DNA of 64,000 nt from CAYSDH01 sp964429805 (lineage in GTDB: Bacteria; Bacteroidota; Bacteroidia; Flavobacteriales_D; JABDKJ01), in NCBI GenBank assembly GCA_964429805.1, contig CAYSDH010000007.1, forward strand, positions 1-64,000, in the 5' to 3' direction. Position numbers and translations under genes: made by a program. The notes under the pieces are model-generated. The model was not told the origin of the DNA. It worked only from the letters and a program-made list of their open reading frames with translations, and made no database searches. How positions within the stretch are numbered: position 1 is the stretch's first letter; the number at the start of each line of letters is the position of its first letter. Shown here piece after piece: positions 35,385 through 44,309 of this stretch.

Positions 35385-35831
35385 ATGAGAGCGAAGAGTG
35401 TGATAGTGATGTTGGCGATACTGATACCAGTATTGGCTTCTTCACAGTGTAGAAAGTTCACCAAGAACAAGTGTATGCCGACTTTGGAGGATTATATCCC
35501 CAATGACAATTTTAATAGTGCCGTGCTGATTCCAGGAGATGAAGCCGACCTAATGATGACCTTTTATGCAGGCCAAGATTATAGAATCATGGTGTGTGCT
35601 GAAGACATCTTAGGTGATGTAAACTTCACTTTGAGTGATGAAAAAGGAAACGAGTTTTTTAACTCAGGAAATTCAGATTCAGATTACTTCGACTTTGGTG
35701 TGGCGAGCACACAGCAAGTCAAGGTACATATTACAGTACCCCTGAAGGAAAACGTGAATGAACTGGTACACGAAGGTTGTACTACCGTGCTTGTCGGCTA
35801 TAAAGAAACCGACACGCCAGACAAATTATAA
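35385..35831 (+). CDS. Small secreted protein of unknown function
   Basis: A 148-residue protein with signal peptide (SVIVMLAILIPVLASSQ) and a mature domain that looks like an all-beta fold: CMPTLEDYIPNDNFNSAVL, an acidic middle and ending GCTTVLVGYKETD. Four cysteines in the mature part could form disulphides. It has a purine-rich ribosome binding site (GAGGAG) just before the ATG, unlike most genes here. Its stop overlaps that of the convergent PLP-enzyme gene by 6 bases. No known domain is recognised. Confidence 0.6.
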   Translation: MRAKSVIVMLAILIPVLASSQCRKFTKNKCMPTLEDYIPNDNFNSAVLIPGDEADLMMTFYAGQDYRIMVCAEDILGDVNFTLSDEKGNEFFNSGNSDSDYFDFGVASTQQVKVHITVPLKENVNELVHEGCTTVLVGYKETDTPDKL

Positions 35832-36971
35832 GGAAGAGAAGGCTTGCTCCATATCCTGGATCAAGTCCTCTATGTCTTCCACACCGATACTTAAACGAAT
35901 AAGGGAATCGACCACACCGGTCTTTTCCCTTTCTTCTTTTGGTATAGACGCGTGCGTCATAGAAGCTGGATGACCTATTAGAGACTCCACACCACCAAGT
36001 GATTCGGCCAAAGCAAACAGCTTGGTAGACTCTGCCACTTTCTTGGCCTTATCATAGTCATTTCCAACCATGCTAAACGAGACCATGCCGCCATAGGCAC
36101 GCATCTGTCTTTTAGCCACTTCATGATTAGGATGGTCTTCAAATCCTGGCCAGAATACTTTATCAACCGCTGGGTGAGCCTTTAGCCAATGTGCTATTTT
36201 CTCTCCATTTTCAGCATGTCTCTGCATTCTCAAGTGCAATGTCTTGATACCTCGCAGCACTAAGAAACAGTCTTGTGGACCAGCAACGGCTCCGCAGGTA
36301 TTTTGAAGTCTTGCCATCTCAGAGGCCAAGTGGTCATCATTAGTCATGGTAGCTCCCATCACTACATCAGAATGCCCTCCTAAGTACTTAGTAACCGAGT
36401 GCATGATGATAGTTGCACCGTGATCTAAAGGGTTTTGCAAGTAAGGTGACGCAAACGTATTGTCCACTACCAAGATGACGCCAGCCTCTTTGGCGATATT
36501 GGCCATCAGCTCAATATCAATGATGTTAATCATCGGGTTGGTTGGTGTCTCTACCCATATCATTTTGGTATTCTCGTTGACCAGGCTTTTTACCTTCTCA
36601 GCATCCATAAGCGGGTCAAAGTGAAACTTGACTCCATACTGCTCATACACAGTAGTGAATATGCGGTACGTACCTCCGTACAAATCGCTCGTACTGATTA
36701 CCTCATCTCCAGGCTGAAGCAGTTTGATAATCACATCTGTAGCCGCCATTCCGCTAGCAAAGACAAGGCCGTGCTTCGCGTTTTCTAGGGCCGCAAGGTT
36801 TTTCTGTAAGGCATCACGAGTTGGGTTTTGGGTACGTGAGTATTCGTATCCTTTGTGATTACCTATGCCGTCTTGCACATAAGTAGATGTCTGATAGATG
36901 GGAGTCATGATAGCCCCTGTTGTAGGGTCTGGCTCGACACCAGCATGAATGGCTTTTGTTCCGAACTTCAT
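35826..36971 (-). CDS. Cys/Met metabolism PLP-dependent enzyme (cystathionine gamma-synthase or related lyase)
   Basis: A 381-residue PLP enzyme. The lysine for the Schiff base is in the HSVTKYLGGHSDVV motif. The phosphate-binding segment is VFASGMAATDVI, and QTSTYVQDG and TPTNPMINI also fit the family. Members include MetB (cystathionine gamma-synthase), MetC, methionine gamma-lyase and cystathionine gamma-lyase, which cannot be separated by eye. The gene is single, with a TACATTTG box 24 bases upstream. Confidence 0.9.
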   Translation of the reverse strand: MKFGTKAIHAGVEPDPTTGAIMTPIYQTSTYVQDGIGNHKGYEYSRTQNPTRDALQKNLAALENAKHGLVFASGMAATDVIIKLLQPGDEVISTSDLYGGTYRIFTTVYEQYGVKFHFDPLMDAEKVKSLVNENTKMIWVETPTNPMINIIDIELMANIAKEAGVILVVDNTFASPYLQNPLDHGATIIMHSVTKYLGGHSDVVMGATMTNDDHLASEMARLQNTCGAVAGPQDCFLVLRGIKTLHLRMQRHAENGEKIAHWLKAHPAVDKVFWPGFEDHPNHEVAKRQMRAYGGMVSFSMVGNDYDKAKKVAESTKLFALAESLGGVESLIGHPASMTHASIPKEEREKTGVVDSLIRLSIGVEDIEDLIQDMEQAFSSL

Positions 36972-36995
36972 AATTATACAGATTAATTAGGGGCG

Positions 36996-37003
36996 CAAAT
37001 GTA
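36996..37003 (-). promoter_or_regulatory. Probable -7 element of the PLP-enzyme gene
   Basis: On the minus strand TACATTTG (TAnnTTTG) ends 24 bases before the ATG. No -33 box is evident. Confidence 0.45.
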
Positions 37004-37015
37004 CGTGAAAGTGGC

Positions 37016-38173
37016 TCACGATGCTGCCTTCTTGAGTGCTGTCCTTTTCAGCCATCGGGGCAAGACGAGCACTCCACCAATCAAGTATGGGAAGTAGGTC
37101 ATGAGTCTCCAAAGTATAGCCAGCAGGCCAACTAATGCGAGGGGCACAATAGACTCACCAAAAAATTTGGAAAACGCGTACTCAGCCAAACCTGTGCCGC
37201 CTGGGGTTGGCGAGATGAGCATAATCATCCACATCATCAGCTGCTTGGCATATACGAAGACATGGTCTTCGATGTCTACCACCATCATAATCAGGCAGTT
37301 TAAGAGAATAAAACGTGCTGTCCATGAAGCAAATGTTGCGGCAAGCCCTTTGCCCCAATACGAAAACGGTTTTGTTCTCAACTCCTTGCTGGTCACCATC
37401 AGGTCATCTCCCCACTTGATGATGTGATAACGCCACTTTCTGAGCAGCGGCAAGCTAAATATCTTGAGTAGCACAAATCGAAACACGCGTGGTCTAATGA
37501 GCACCGCGAAAATGAGCGTGCAGAGTATGAAAAAGGTGAGTGTATAACCAAACCAGAAGACGCCTTCGGCATTGAGGGTCATGCCCATTATGTCTGTCGT
37601 CCAATCTGCTGGAAAGAGTCCGTCAGTATTGATTAGCAGCAAGGCCATGGGCACCATTGAGATGTAAAAGAACTCATCCATCATGGCGGTAATCATCACA
37701 ATGGCTGTGCTCTTTCCTAGATTAAGCCCTTCTCGCTTCAAGAAGAAAATGGCCACGCCTGACCCGCCAACTACTGATGGTGTAAGTGCCGAGGCAAATT
37801 CCCAAAGCATGACCACGTCAAAACTTTCGCGCCAACTCAAAAACCTGTCAGTCAGCACGCGGAGTCTATACATGTAGCCACTCACACGTATAAGCAGGCA
37901 GCACACCGCGAGCAGAAAGAAGAAGAGGGCTCGCCCTGACCAATCTATTTCTGACAAGGTATCTGAGAAAGTGAGCATCTTGTAGGTGCCCTCGTCACTG
38001 AGCACGAATTCAGATTTGTCATGGGCATCCACTTTGCCATTGGCATTCTGATCGACCCACGCATAGGCTGCATCAACTGAAGACTCGACAAAACGCACCT
38101 CGGTGATGCTGTTGTACAACAAGTAACCCGCCACCACGAAAAAAATCAGGCTAGGTATCATCACCTTGCGCAT
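37016..38173 (-). CDS. Lysylphosphatidylglycerol-synthetase-like integral membrane protein (UPF0104 type)
   Basis: A 385-residue polytopic membrane protein of the LPG_synthase_TM (PF03706) type, with about eight transmembrane helices. It has only the flippase-like part, with no catalytic aminoacyl-transferase domain. Recognisable segments are WEFASALTPSVVGGSGVAIF and LISPTPGGTGLAEYAFSKFF. The open frame extends to a TTG at 38239, but a -7 box at 38223-38230 lies inside that extension, so the ATG at 38173 was chosen. The C-terminal KKAAS is cytoplasmic. Function is unknown; family members are suspected flippases. Confidence 0.83.
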   Translation of the reverse strand: MRKVMIPSLIFFVVAGYLLYNSITEVRFVESSVDAAYAWVDQNANGKVDAHDKSEFVLSDEGTYKMLTFSDTLSEIDWSGRALFFFLLAVCCLLIRVSGYMYRLRVLTDRFLSWRESFDVVMLWEFASALTPSVVGGSGVAIFFLKREGLNLGKSTAIVMITAMMDEFFYISMVPMALLLINTDGLFPADWTTDIMGMTLNAEGVFWFGYTLTFFILCTLIFAVLIRPRVFRFVLLKIFSLPLLRKWRYHIIKWGDDLMVTSKELRTKPFSYWGKGLAATFASWTARFILLNCLIMMVVDIEDHVFVYAKQLMMWMIMLISPTPGGTGLAEYAFSKFFGESIVPLALVGLLAILWRLMTYFPYLIGGVLVLPRWLKRTALKKAAS

Positions 38174-38222
38174 GCTCAATTTCTCTCGTATCTCTTTTTC
38201 TTCGATGATGATTGCTTTCAGA

Positions 38223-38230
38223 CGAAAGTA
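38223..38230 (-). promoter_or_regulatory. Possible -7 element of the UPF0104-type gene
   Basis: On the minus strand TACTTTCG lies 49 bases before the chosen ATG. It faces away from the promoter of the arylsulfotransferase-like gene, giving a divergent promoter pair. Confidence 0.4.
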
Positions 38231-38257
38231 AGAAAGCAATCCTTGTCTTCTTGATGC

Positions 38258-38287
38258 TTGGCACGGACTTTAAGCGCCTTATCTTTG
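38258..38287 (+). promoter_or_regulatory. Promoter of the arylsulfotransferase-like gene
   Basis: TTG (38258-38260) and TATCTTTG (38280-38287) are separated by 19 bases, fitting the Bacteroidota -33/-7 consensus. The box ends 11 bases before the ATG and excludes the longer upstream open frame. Confidence 0.7.
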
Positions 38288-38298
38288 CGTTAGTCTCT

Positions 38299-39930
38299 AT
38301 GCTTAACAAACTCACACTCATACTCGCGCTATTTCTGTCATTCACGAATGCGCGTGGTCAGCAGACTGTGGGTCTGTTGGAGTATAACGAAGGCTCTCAA
38401 ACGGGATACACACTGCTTGCGCCAATGTATTCTCCCCGTGTTTTCTTGCTTGACAACTGTGGCGAAGTTGTCCATCACTGGACCTGCAGCACACGGCCTG
38501 GCTTGAGCACTTATCTGCAAGAAGATGGACTGTTGCTGCGCACAGGAGTCGTGTCAGGCACACCCTATGGCGGAGGGGGCATAGGTGGGCTCATTGAGCG
38601 ATACAACTGGGATGGCTCTCTTAACTGGTCATACACACTAGCTAATGACAGCATGCACGCGCATCACGATGTCGCATTGATGCCCAATGGCAATATTCTT
38701 GTCTTGCTCTGGGGCTATATCTCAGAATCTGATGCGATTAGTCAGGGCAGAATAGGCAACATAGACGATGCTGGACTTTGGCCACCCATGGTGATGGAAA
38801 TCGCACCCATCGGGGTAGATAGCGCAGAAGTGGTGTGGCAGTGGAACATGAAAGACCACCTCATACAGAATGTCAATCCAAATTTGCCCAACTATGGTGC
38901 GCTTTCTGATCACCCAGAGTTGATGGATATTAATTATTACTTCCCCTCAAACACATTTTCTGATTGGCTGCACTGCAACTCGATAGACTACAATGCCAAT
39001 TTAGATCAGGTCTTGATCTCATCCAGAAATCTCAGTGAAGTGTTTGTCATAGACCACAGCACCACTACTGAAGAGGCTCAAGGACACAGCGGAGGTGCAA
39101 GCGGCCTAGGCGGAGACTTGCTATACAGATATGGCAATCCGCAAAATTATGGGCGAGGTGAGGCTGCCGACCAAGTGCTCTTCCTCCAACATGACGCCCA
39201 ATGGATTAAAGATGGTCTGCCTGGCGCAGGGTCAATATTGCTTTTTAACAATGAAGGCAGTTCAGACTCCATGTCTTCTGTAGACACATACCTTCCGCCT
39301 CTCAATAATCTAGGTCAGTACGACATCATGGATGATGCACCCTATGGGCCGAGCAATGCCTCTTGGATCTATGACAACGAGGACTTTTTCTCGTCAAATA
39401 TCTCAGGTGCGCAGCGCTTAGAAAATGGGAACACGCTCATCTGCTCTGGGCGAGAAGGACGTCTGTTTGAAGTAAGCGATACAGGTACTATACTTTGGGA
39501 ATATGTGAACCCTGTGGTACTTCCAGACTTTGTGCTACCACAAGGCACCGAGCCAGAGCTCAATCATGTTTTTCAGGCGCTTCGCTACCCGCCTTCATAT
39601 GCTGCTTTTGATGGCCAAGAACTTGTGTCTGAAGGTCCACTAGAGATGGAACCGATTACTTCAGAATGTGTGTCACTTAGCGCTTCAGGGGCCCAGGCTT
39701 TGGACTTTGAATGGCGTGTGTTTTCAGAACACCTTGAGATACACACGCCCATCTTTAATGGACAGTGGAGCGCAGAATTAATAGACCTGACAGGAAAACA
39801 GCTTACTGTGCAGACTGATGCCTCAGAAACAAAACGAATCTCTATGAGCGGGCGAGCCGCTGGCTTGTATGTGATCACTGTGTCAAATCAAGCACACAGG
39901 GTGTCTCACAAGATATTTTGGGCGGAATAA
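38299..39930 (+). CDS. Arylsulfotransferase-like secreted protein with T9SS sorting domain
   Basis: A 543-residue protein with signal peptide (KLTLILALFLSFTNARG), a six-bladed-propeller ASST-type domain and a C-terminal T9SS sorting domain (ITVSNQAHRVSHKIFW at the end). ASST hallmarks include YNWDGSLNWSY, HHDVALMPNGNILVLLWGY, LHCNSIDYNANLDQVLISSR and LFLQHDAQWIKDG, which supply candidate active-site histidines; ASST enzymes transfer sulfate between phenols via a histidine intermediate. Whether the enzyme is active cannot be said. A longer upstream frame was rejected because of the promoter. Confidence 0.88.
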   Translation: MLNKLTLILALFLSFTNARGQQTVGLLEYNEGSQTGYTLLAPMYSPRVFLLDNCGEVVHHWTCSTRPGLSTYLQEDGLLLRTGVVSGTPYGGGGIGGLIERYNWDGSLNWSYTLANDSMHAHHDVALMPNGNILVLLWGYISESDAISQGRIGNIDDAGLWPPMVMEIAPIGVDSAEVVWQWNMKDHLIQNVNPNLPNYGALSDHPELMDINYYFPSNTFSDWLHCNSIDYNANLDQVLISSRNLSEVFVIDHSTTTEEAQGHSGGASGLGGDLLYRYGNPQNYGRGEAADQVLFLQHDAQWIKDGLPGAGSILLFNNEGSSDSMSSVDTYLPPLNNLGQYDIMDDAPYGPSNASWIYDNEDFFSSNISGAQRLENGNTLICSGREGRLFEVSDTGTILWEYVNPVVLPDFVLPQGTEPELNHVFQALRYPPSYAAFDGQELVSEGPLEMEPITSECVSLSASGAQALDFEWRVFSEHLEIHTPIFNGQWSAELIDLTGKQLTVQTDASETKRISMSGRAAGLYVITVSNQAHRVSHKIFWAE

Positions 39931-39996
39931 ATTCCCATTTTTTGGCTGGGGCCTCGTATATTCAGCGGCCAATCAGACCGCTCCATTCCTTTAGCC

Positions 39997-41389
39997 ATGT
40001 TGTTTAACACCATAGAGTATCTCTTCTTTTTGCCTTCTGTAGTTATACTGTACTACATGGTCTCCTATCAATACAGATGGATGCTGCTACTCTTGGCTAG
40101 CTATCTTTTTTATGCCAGTTGGAATCCCGCTTATCTTGCTCTAATCATAGGCTCAACGCTGGTAGATTATTTCTGCGGTTTAAGAATGGAGCAAGCAAAA
40201 ACTAAAAAGCAGCGCTTTCCTTTTCTGATTCTCAGCCTCTGCATTAATCTAGGTTTACTCTTGACCTTCAAGTACCTTGACTTTTTCTTTGGTTCGGTGA
40301 ACTCCCTGTTTGCAAGTGACTTTCCACTTTTTAATCTTCTCCTGCCTGTCGGCATCTCGTTCTATACCTTTCAGACTCTCAGCTACTCCATAGATGTATA
40401 CAAAGGCAGGCTGCGTGCGGAGCGACACTTAGGATATTTTGCCCTCTATGTGTCATTCTTTCCGCAACTAGTTGCTGGACCTATTGAACGATTTTCATCA
40501 CTTACACCTCAGTTTAAAAAGGACCATGCACTCAGTAAGACGAACCTAGCCAATGGACTGCGCCTAATTTTTTTGGGCTTTTCATCAAAATGGTCATCGC
40601 AGATAATCTGTCTGTCTTTGTAGACCAAGTATATGAGGCACCATCTGGATATAGCGGCTTAGAAATACTGCTTGGTATGGGCTTTTATTCATTTCAGATT
40701 TACGCTGATTTTTTTGGCTACTCCATCATTGCTATAGGCAGTGCGCGACTGCTTGGGGTTAAGTTGATGGACAATTTTAAAACCCCATACCTCTCTTTAG
40801 GTATCGGAGAGTTTTGGCAGCGATGGCACATCTCACTCTCGACTTGGTTTAGAGACTACCTCTACTTCCCGATGGGCGGCAATAGGGTTGCTATATGGCG
40901 ATGGTTGTATAACATATTTACCGTGTTTTTACTTAGTGGTATTTGGCATGGTGCAAATTGGACCTTTGTCTTTTGGGGCGGGCTTTATGCCTTGGTCTAT
41001 GTCATTGAGAACAGGCTAGATAGTGTATGTGACACATCGGCTAAACCATCGTTTTTAAAGCGACTAATCCTCACTGCAAAAACATTTATACTCGTCACAC
41101 TAATTTGGGTCTTTTTCAGAAGTCCAAGTATTACTGTTGCCTTTGAGATGTTTGGCGCAGTCTGGTCCAACCTGAGCTTGCCGAGTTCATCTTTACAGGT
41201 GCTTGCAGTTATCTGGCTTACGTTAGGAGCTTTTATTCTCAGTGACTTCTTATGTACAATAAGAGGTTTGATACGGTCATTTCAGCATTGAGTATGCCCG
41301 TAAGGTGGTCTGTTTATGCCTTTCTCCTTTTCGCAGTTTGTTCTTTTTCAGGTGTTATCGATCATCCTTTCATCTACTTCCAATTCTGA
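39997..41389 (+). pseudogene. MBOAT (AlgI-like) O-acyltransferase gene with two single-T deletions
   Basis: Three consecutive reading frames together encode a 464-residue MBOAT protein. The first (39997-40623) has YLFYASWNPAYLALII, FYTFQTLSYSIDVYKG and FPQLVAGPIERFSSL. The second (to 41291) has IGEFWQRWHISLSTWFRDYL and the catalytic-His region LSGIWHGANWTFVFWG. The third gives the conserved end FIYFQF. The frames join if one T is added at 40579-40582 (giving LGFFIKMVIADN) and one at 41280-41282 (giving SFSALSMPVRW). MBOAT enzymes carry acyl groups through the inner membrane to extracellular sugars. The gene runs directly into the SGNH partner (TGAATG). Genuine inactivation and assembly error are both possible. 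Confidence 0.85.
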
Positions 41390-42877
41390 ATGAACAAGGA
41401 CATTGCTACATATCTTGGTTCTCGCCTCATCCTGTTATTGATTCTGTTTGTCATTCTCAATCAGATTTATGTCGTCTTCTTTTTAGAGTCAGACTTGCAG
41501 AAACATTGCAAGGCGATTGGGAAAATTAGAGCAGTTGATTCAGACACTGACATTCTCTATTTAGGAGAGTCGTCAAACACAGCCTTTCGTCAGGATGATG
41601 TTGACACTAGACCAATCAGTGCTATGATTCATGATTTTTATCCTGAGCTAAAGGTGAAAAACGTGACGTATGAGGCTAGTCACGCAGGAATTTATCTCAG
41701 CTTGCTCGAAAACATTAGTCTTGAAAATGAAAACCCGGTGGTCATTGTGACCATGAATATGCGATCCTTTAACGCACGGTGGATACATTCCAAGCTAGAA
41801 AACGCGCTTCGAAAGAGCACACTGCTATTAGAAAATCGTCCGGCCATTGTTAATCGCTTATTGATGGGGCTTAGTGCGTATCAATCTGGAACCGAAGCCG
41901 AGATCCTTGAGGAGATACAAGAGCACTGGAAGAATGATGTGATCCGCTCTGAACTGGAGCTGAACTATGAGTCAATCTATGAGTGGAATCGAGCGATTGC
42001 CATCAACGGTGTTCTTGATTCATTGGGAAAGTGGGATGAAGCAAAAACCCAGTTAAGCGCTCATTATGTGAAGACGTATGCTTTTTCTATTGACACGCTG
42101 ACTAACCCACGCATCAAGGATTTTGATGCAATTATTTCACTTTCCAAAAAGCGAGGATGGAAACTGGTGTTCAACCTTATGGCTGAAAACACCGAAAAAG
42201 CCGCAGCACTGCACGGCAATCAATTACTGTCTTTGATGGAGTCTAACAGAGATCTCCTGCATAGTTATTTCAGTCGCAAAGGAGTGTTGGTGGTTGACAA
42301 TCTAGAGTTAGTGTCAGACGAGCAATTTATAGATCAGGATTGGACCACTGAGCACTACGCCCAGAAAGGTAGAATGAAGATTGCTCAGCACGTGTCCAGC
42401 TCCATGAGTCCATTTTTAGCTGCTTATTACCGAGAAGAGGGTCGCCTTGCTGAGCTGGCTCTAGCAGGTGAAAAATCGCACAGCTGGAATGCTCAAGATC
42501 ACTTTGAAAAAGGTCACGAGTACAACAATATGACTGAGGTCTCTACAGGTGCAGGAGTCGAATTTGGCTGCACGTTTCAGCGCAAAGATGTGGACCTTGT
42601 TGCGCTTGGTGCGACTACAGTTCAAGTAAAAATCATGGCCTCCAGTAAGACCCTAAATGATCAGGCAAGCATGGTGCTGGAATTAGTTGGGACGGCACGT
42701 GGATATATTTTTGATTCTAAACCAATGAAGATTAGTGGGTCTGATTCTTGGGCTAATTATGAAATTGAATTTAATCTGCCCCCAGACATTGCCACCGCTG
42801 AGGCTCTAAAAGTGTATGTCGATAACCCCTCCGATATTCAAGTTAAGGTCAAAGACATTTCCCTCATTTTTAATTAA
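41390..42877 (+). CDS. SGNH-hydrolase-like (DltD/AlgX-type) partner of the MBOAT protein
   Basis: A 495-residue protein with an N-terminal membrane anchor (LILLLILFVILNQIYVVFF). An SGNH-type catalytic serine is placed at ILYLGESSNTAF (Ser61). The end of the domain has DWTTEHYAQKGRMKIAQH, with Asp317 and His322 as candidate catalytic residues, like the D-x-H end of DltD. Residues about 340-495 form a beta-rich C-terminal domain that could bind carbohydrate. In DltB-DltD, PatA-PatB and AlgI-AlgJ/X pairs, the MBOAT brings acyl groups across the membrane and the SGNH protein places them on polymers. The substrate here is unknown. The gene is intact even though the MBOAT gene is not. Confidence 0.75.
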   Translation: MNKDIATYLGSRLILLLILFVILNQIYVVFFLESDLQKHCKAIGKIRAVDSDTDILYLGESSNTAFRQDDVDTRPISAMIHDFYPELKVKNVTYEASHAGIYLSLLENISLENENPVVIVTMNMRSFNARWIHSKLENALRKSTLLLENRPAIVNRLLMGLSAYQSGTEAEILEEIQEHWKNDVIRSELELNYESIYEWNRAIAINGVLDSLGKWDEAKTQLSAHYVKTYAFSIDTLTNPRIKDFDAIISLSKKRGWKLVFNLMAENTEKAAALHGNQLLSLMESNRDLLHSYFSRKGVLVVDNLELVSDEQFIDQDWTTEHYAQKGRMKIAQHVSSSMSPFLAAYYREEGRLAELALAGEKSHSWNAQDHFEKGHEYNNMTEVSTGAGVEFGCTFQRKDVDLVALGATTVQVKIMASSKTLNDQASMVLELVGTARGYIFDSKPMKISGSDSWANYEIEFNLPPDIATAEALKVYVDNPSDIQVKVKDISLIFN

Positions 42878-42946
42878 TTCTGACGGTGACAAGAGAAGCA
42901 CATCGTGCCTGAAAATTGTCCTGCTAGAGAGAGAAAAAATCACACA

Positions 42947-43309
42947 ATGAATAAGATATACCACCTCGGCAACTGCGGCACATGCCAAAAGATAATCGCT
43001 CAGCTAAATGATATTGACTCTTTTGAGCAACAAGAAATAAAAACCGAAAGCATCAGCCCTGAGCAGTTAGACCAGATGAAGGCGATGGCCGGTTCGTACG
43101 AAGCACTGTTTAGCCGAAGAGCTATGAAATACAGAAGCATGGGGCTCAACGAGCAAGAGCTCAGCGAGAAGGATTATCGAAAATATATACTTGAAGAGTA
43201 CACGTTTTTGAAGCGACCAGTCATCATTATTGACGAAGACATATTCGTGGGCAACGCCAAGAAAAATGTGGAAAGTGCTGTAAGGAGGTCTGCTCAAATA
43301 GCCAGCTAA
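42947..43309 (+). CDS. ArsC/Spx-family thioredoxin-fold protein
   Basis: A 120-residue protein. It starts MNKIYHLGNCGTCQKII, with a CxxC active site, and has the family's conserved FLKRPVIIIDED and VGN segment near the end. The family includes arsenate reductases and the regulator Spx; the CxxC form and the absence of ars genes nearby leave the role open. A longer GTG-initiated frame from 42905 was rejected. Confidence 0.82.
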   Translation: MNKIYHLGNCGTCQKIIAQLNDIDSFEQQEIKTESISPEQLDQMKAMAGSYEALFSRRAMKYRSMGLNEQELSEKDYRKYILEEYTFLKRPVIIIDEDIFVGNAKKNVESAVRRSAQIAS

Positions 43310-43315
43310 TCGCTG

Positions 43316-43323
43316 TACTTTCG
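43316..43323 (+). promoter_or_regulatory. -7 element of the EamA transporter gene, leaderless spacing
   Basis: TACTTTCG ends 4 bases (GCCC) before the ATG. The transcription start expected from this box falls on the start codon. Confidence 0.6.
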
Positions 43324-43327
43324 GCCC

Positions 43328-44263
43328 ATGGCGAAAAGCACGCTTACGGCTCATCTTGCGCTTTTTGGAGTCGCTCTAATATATGGGTCTAACTATGTGA
43401 TTGCGAAAGGAATCATGCCCGACATAGTAGGCCCTTCTGGCTTCATTTTTTTGAGGGTATACGGAGCGAGTATTCTATTTCTATCCGTCATTTTCATCTT
43501 GAGAAAAAAGATGCCTGACAAAAAGGACTTAGGTCGTCTGGCACTCTGTGGACTGTTTGGTATCGCCATTAATCAGCTGATGTTTTTCAATGGCTTGAGT
43601 CGCACTACGGCCATTAACAGTGCCATTATCATGACCACCACGCCAATTATTGTCTTGATATTGAGTGCCATTATTCTCAAAGAGAGGGTAACCTCCAGGA
43701 AGATTATCGGCATCATTTTCGGAGCGGTAGGAGCAATCGGTCTTGTTGTTTTAAGTGCCAGAGGAAATCTACCTGGCGTTTCTGTCACGGGCGATTCTAT
43801 GATCTTGATTAATGCCATCTCGTTTTCGCTGTATCTCGTCATCGTCAAACCGCTTATGTCAAAGTATGATCCGATAACCGTCATCTCTTGGGCCTTCTTT
43901 TTTGGCGCCATCTACATCTTGCCATTTAGTCTGGGTCAAGCCATGGAAATTGACTGGCCAGCATTGGAGCCGCAGCAACTTTTTAGCATCATTTATGTCG
44001 TAGTGGTAGCCACTTTTGTGGTGTATCTGCTCAACGTGTTTGCGCTGAGCATACTCAGCCCCAATATCGTGTCAAGCTATATCTACCTCCAGCCGGTAGT
44101 CACCCTTGGGTTTGGCTTTCTGTTTTTTTCGCTTGGCTTATTTGACGCCAAGAGGCCAGCGTTTAGTGTGGGCACTGCAGTGTGTACAGGGTTGATTTTC
44201 GTAGGCGTGTACTTGGTGGGGAGAAAGGCCAAGAAGGAAAACCTGCCATCAGCTGCGAGGTAA
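43328..44263 (+). CDS. EamA/DMT-superfamily transporter
   Basis: A 311-residue integral membrane protein with ten predicted helices in two EamA repeats. The first begins LALFGVALIYGSNYVIAKGI, and the second has MILINAISFSLYLVIVKPLM. The conserved end of the first repeat is TPIIVLILSAIILKERVTSRK. Members export or take up small metabolites such as amino acids; the substrate is not predictable. The gene is probably single and read from an unusually close promoter. Confidence 0.92.
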   Translation: MAKSTLTAHLALFGVALIYGSNYVIAKGIMPDIVGPSGFIFLRVYGASILFLSVIFILRKKMPDKKDLGRLALCGLFGIAINQLMFFNGLSRTTAINSAIIMTTTPIIVLILSAIILKERVTSRKIIGIIFGAVGAIGLVVLSARGNLPGVSVTGDSMILINAISFSLYLVIVKPLMSKYDPITVISWAFFFGAIYILPFSLGQAMEIDWPALEPQQLFSIIYVVVVATFVVYLLNVFALSILSPNIVSSYIYLQPVVTLGFGFLFFSLGLFDAKRPAFSVGTAVCTGLIFVGVYLVGRKAKKENLPSAAR

Positions 44264-44309
44264 TAAGGGACTGGATTAATCCGTTATACAGCGTCCCAAT
44301 TACCATTCG

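Noticed and set aside
37016..38239. TTG at 38239 as the start of the flippase-like membrane protein
   Set aside because: A TACTTTCG promoter box on the same strand lies within the extra 22 codons, so the ATG at 38173 is more likely.
39964..39981. Short inverted repeat AGCGG/CCGCT after the arylsulfotransferase-like gene
   Set aside because: The stem is only 5 bp with no T-run; it cannot be called a terminator.
41305..41529. A separate small gene after the second MBOAT fragment
   Set aside because: The conserved MBOAT C-terminus is encoded in another frame here and ends at 41389; this frame is a shadow of it and of the SGNH gene.
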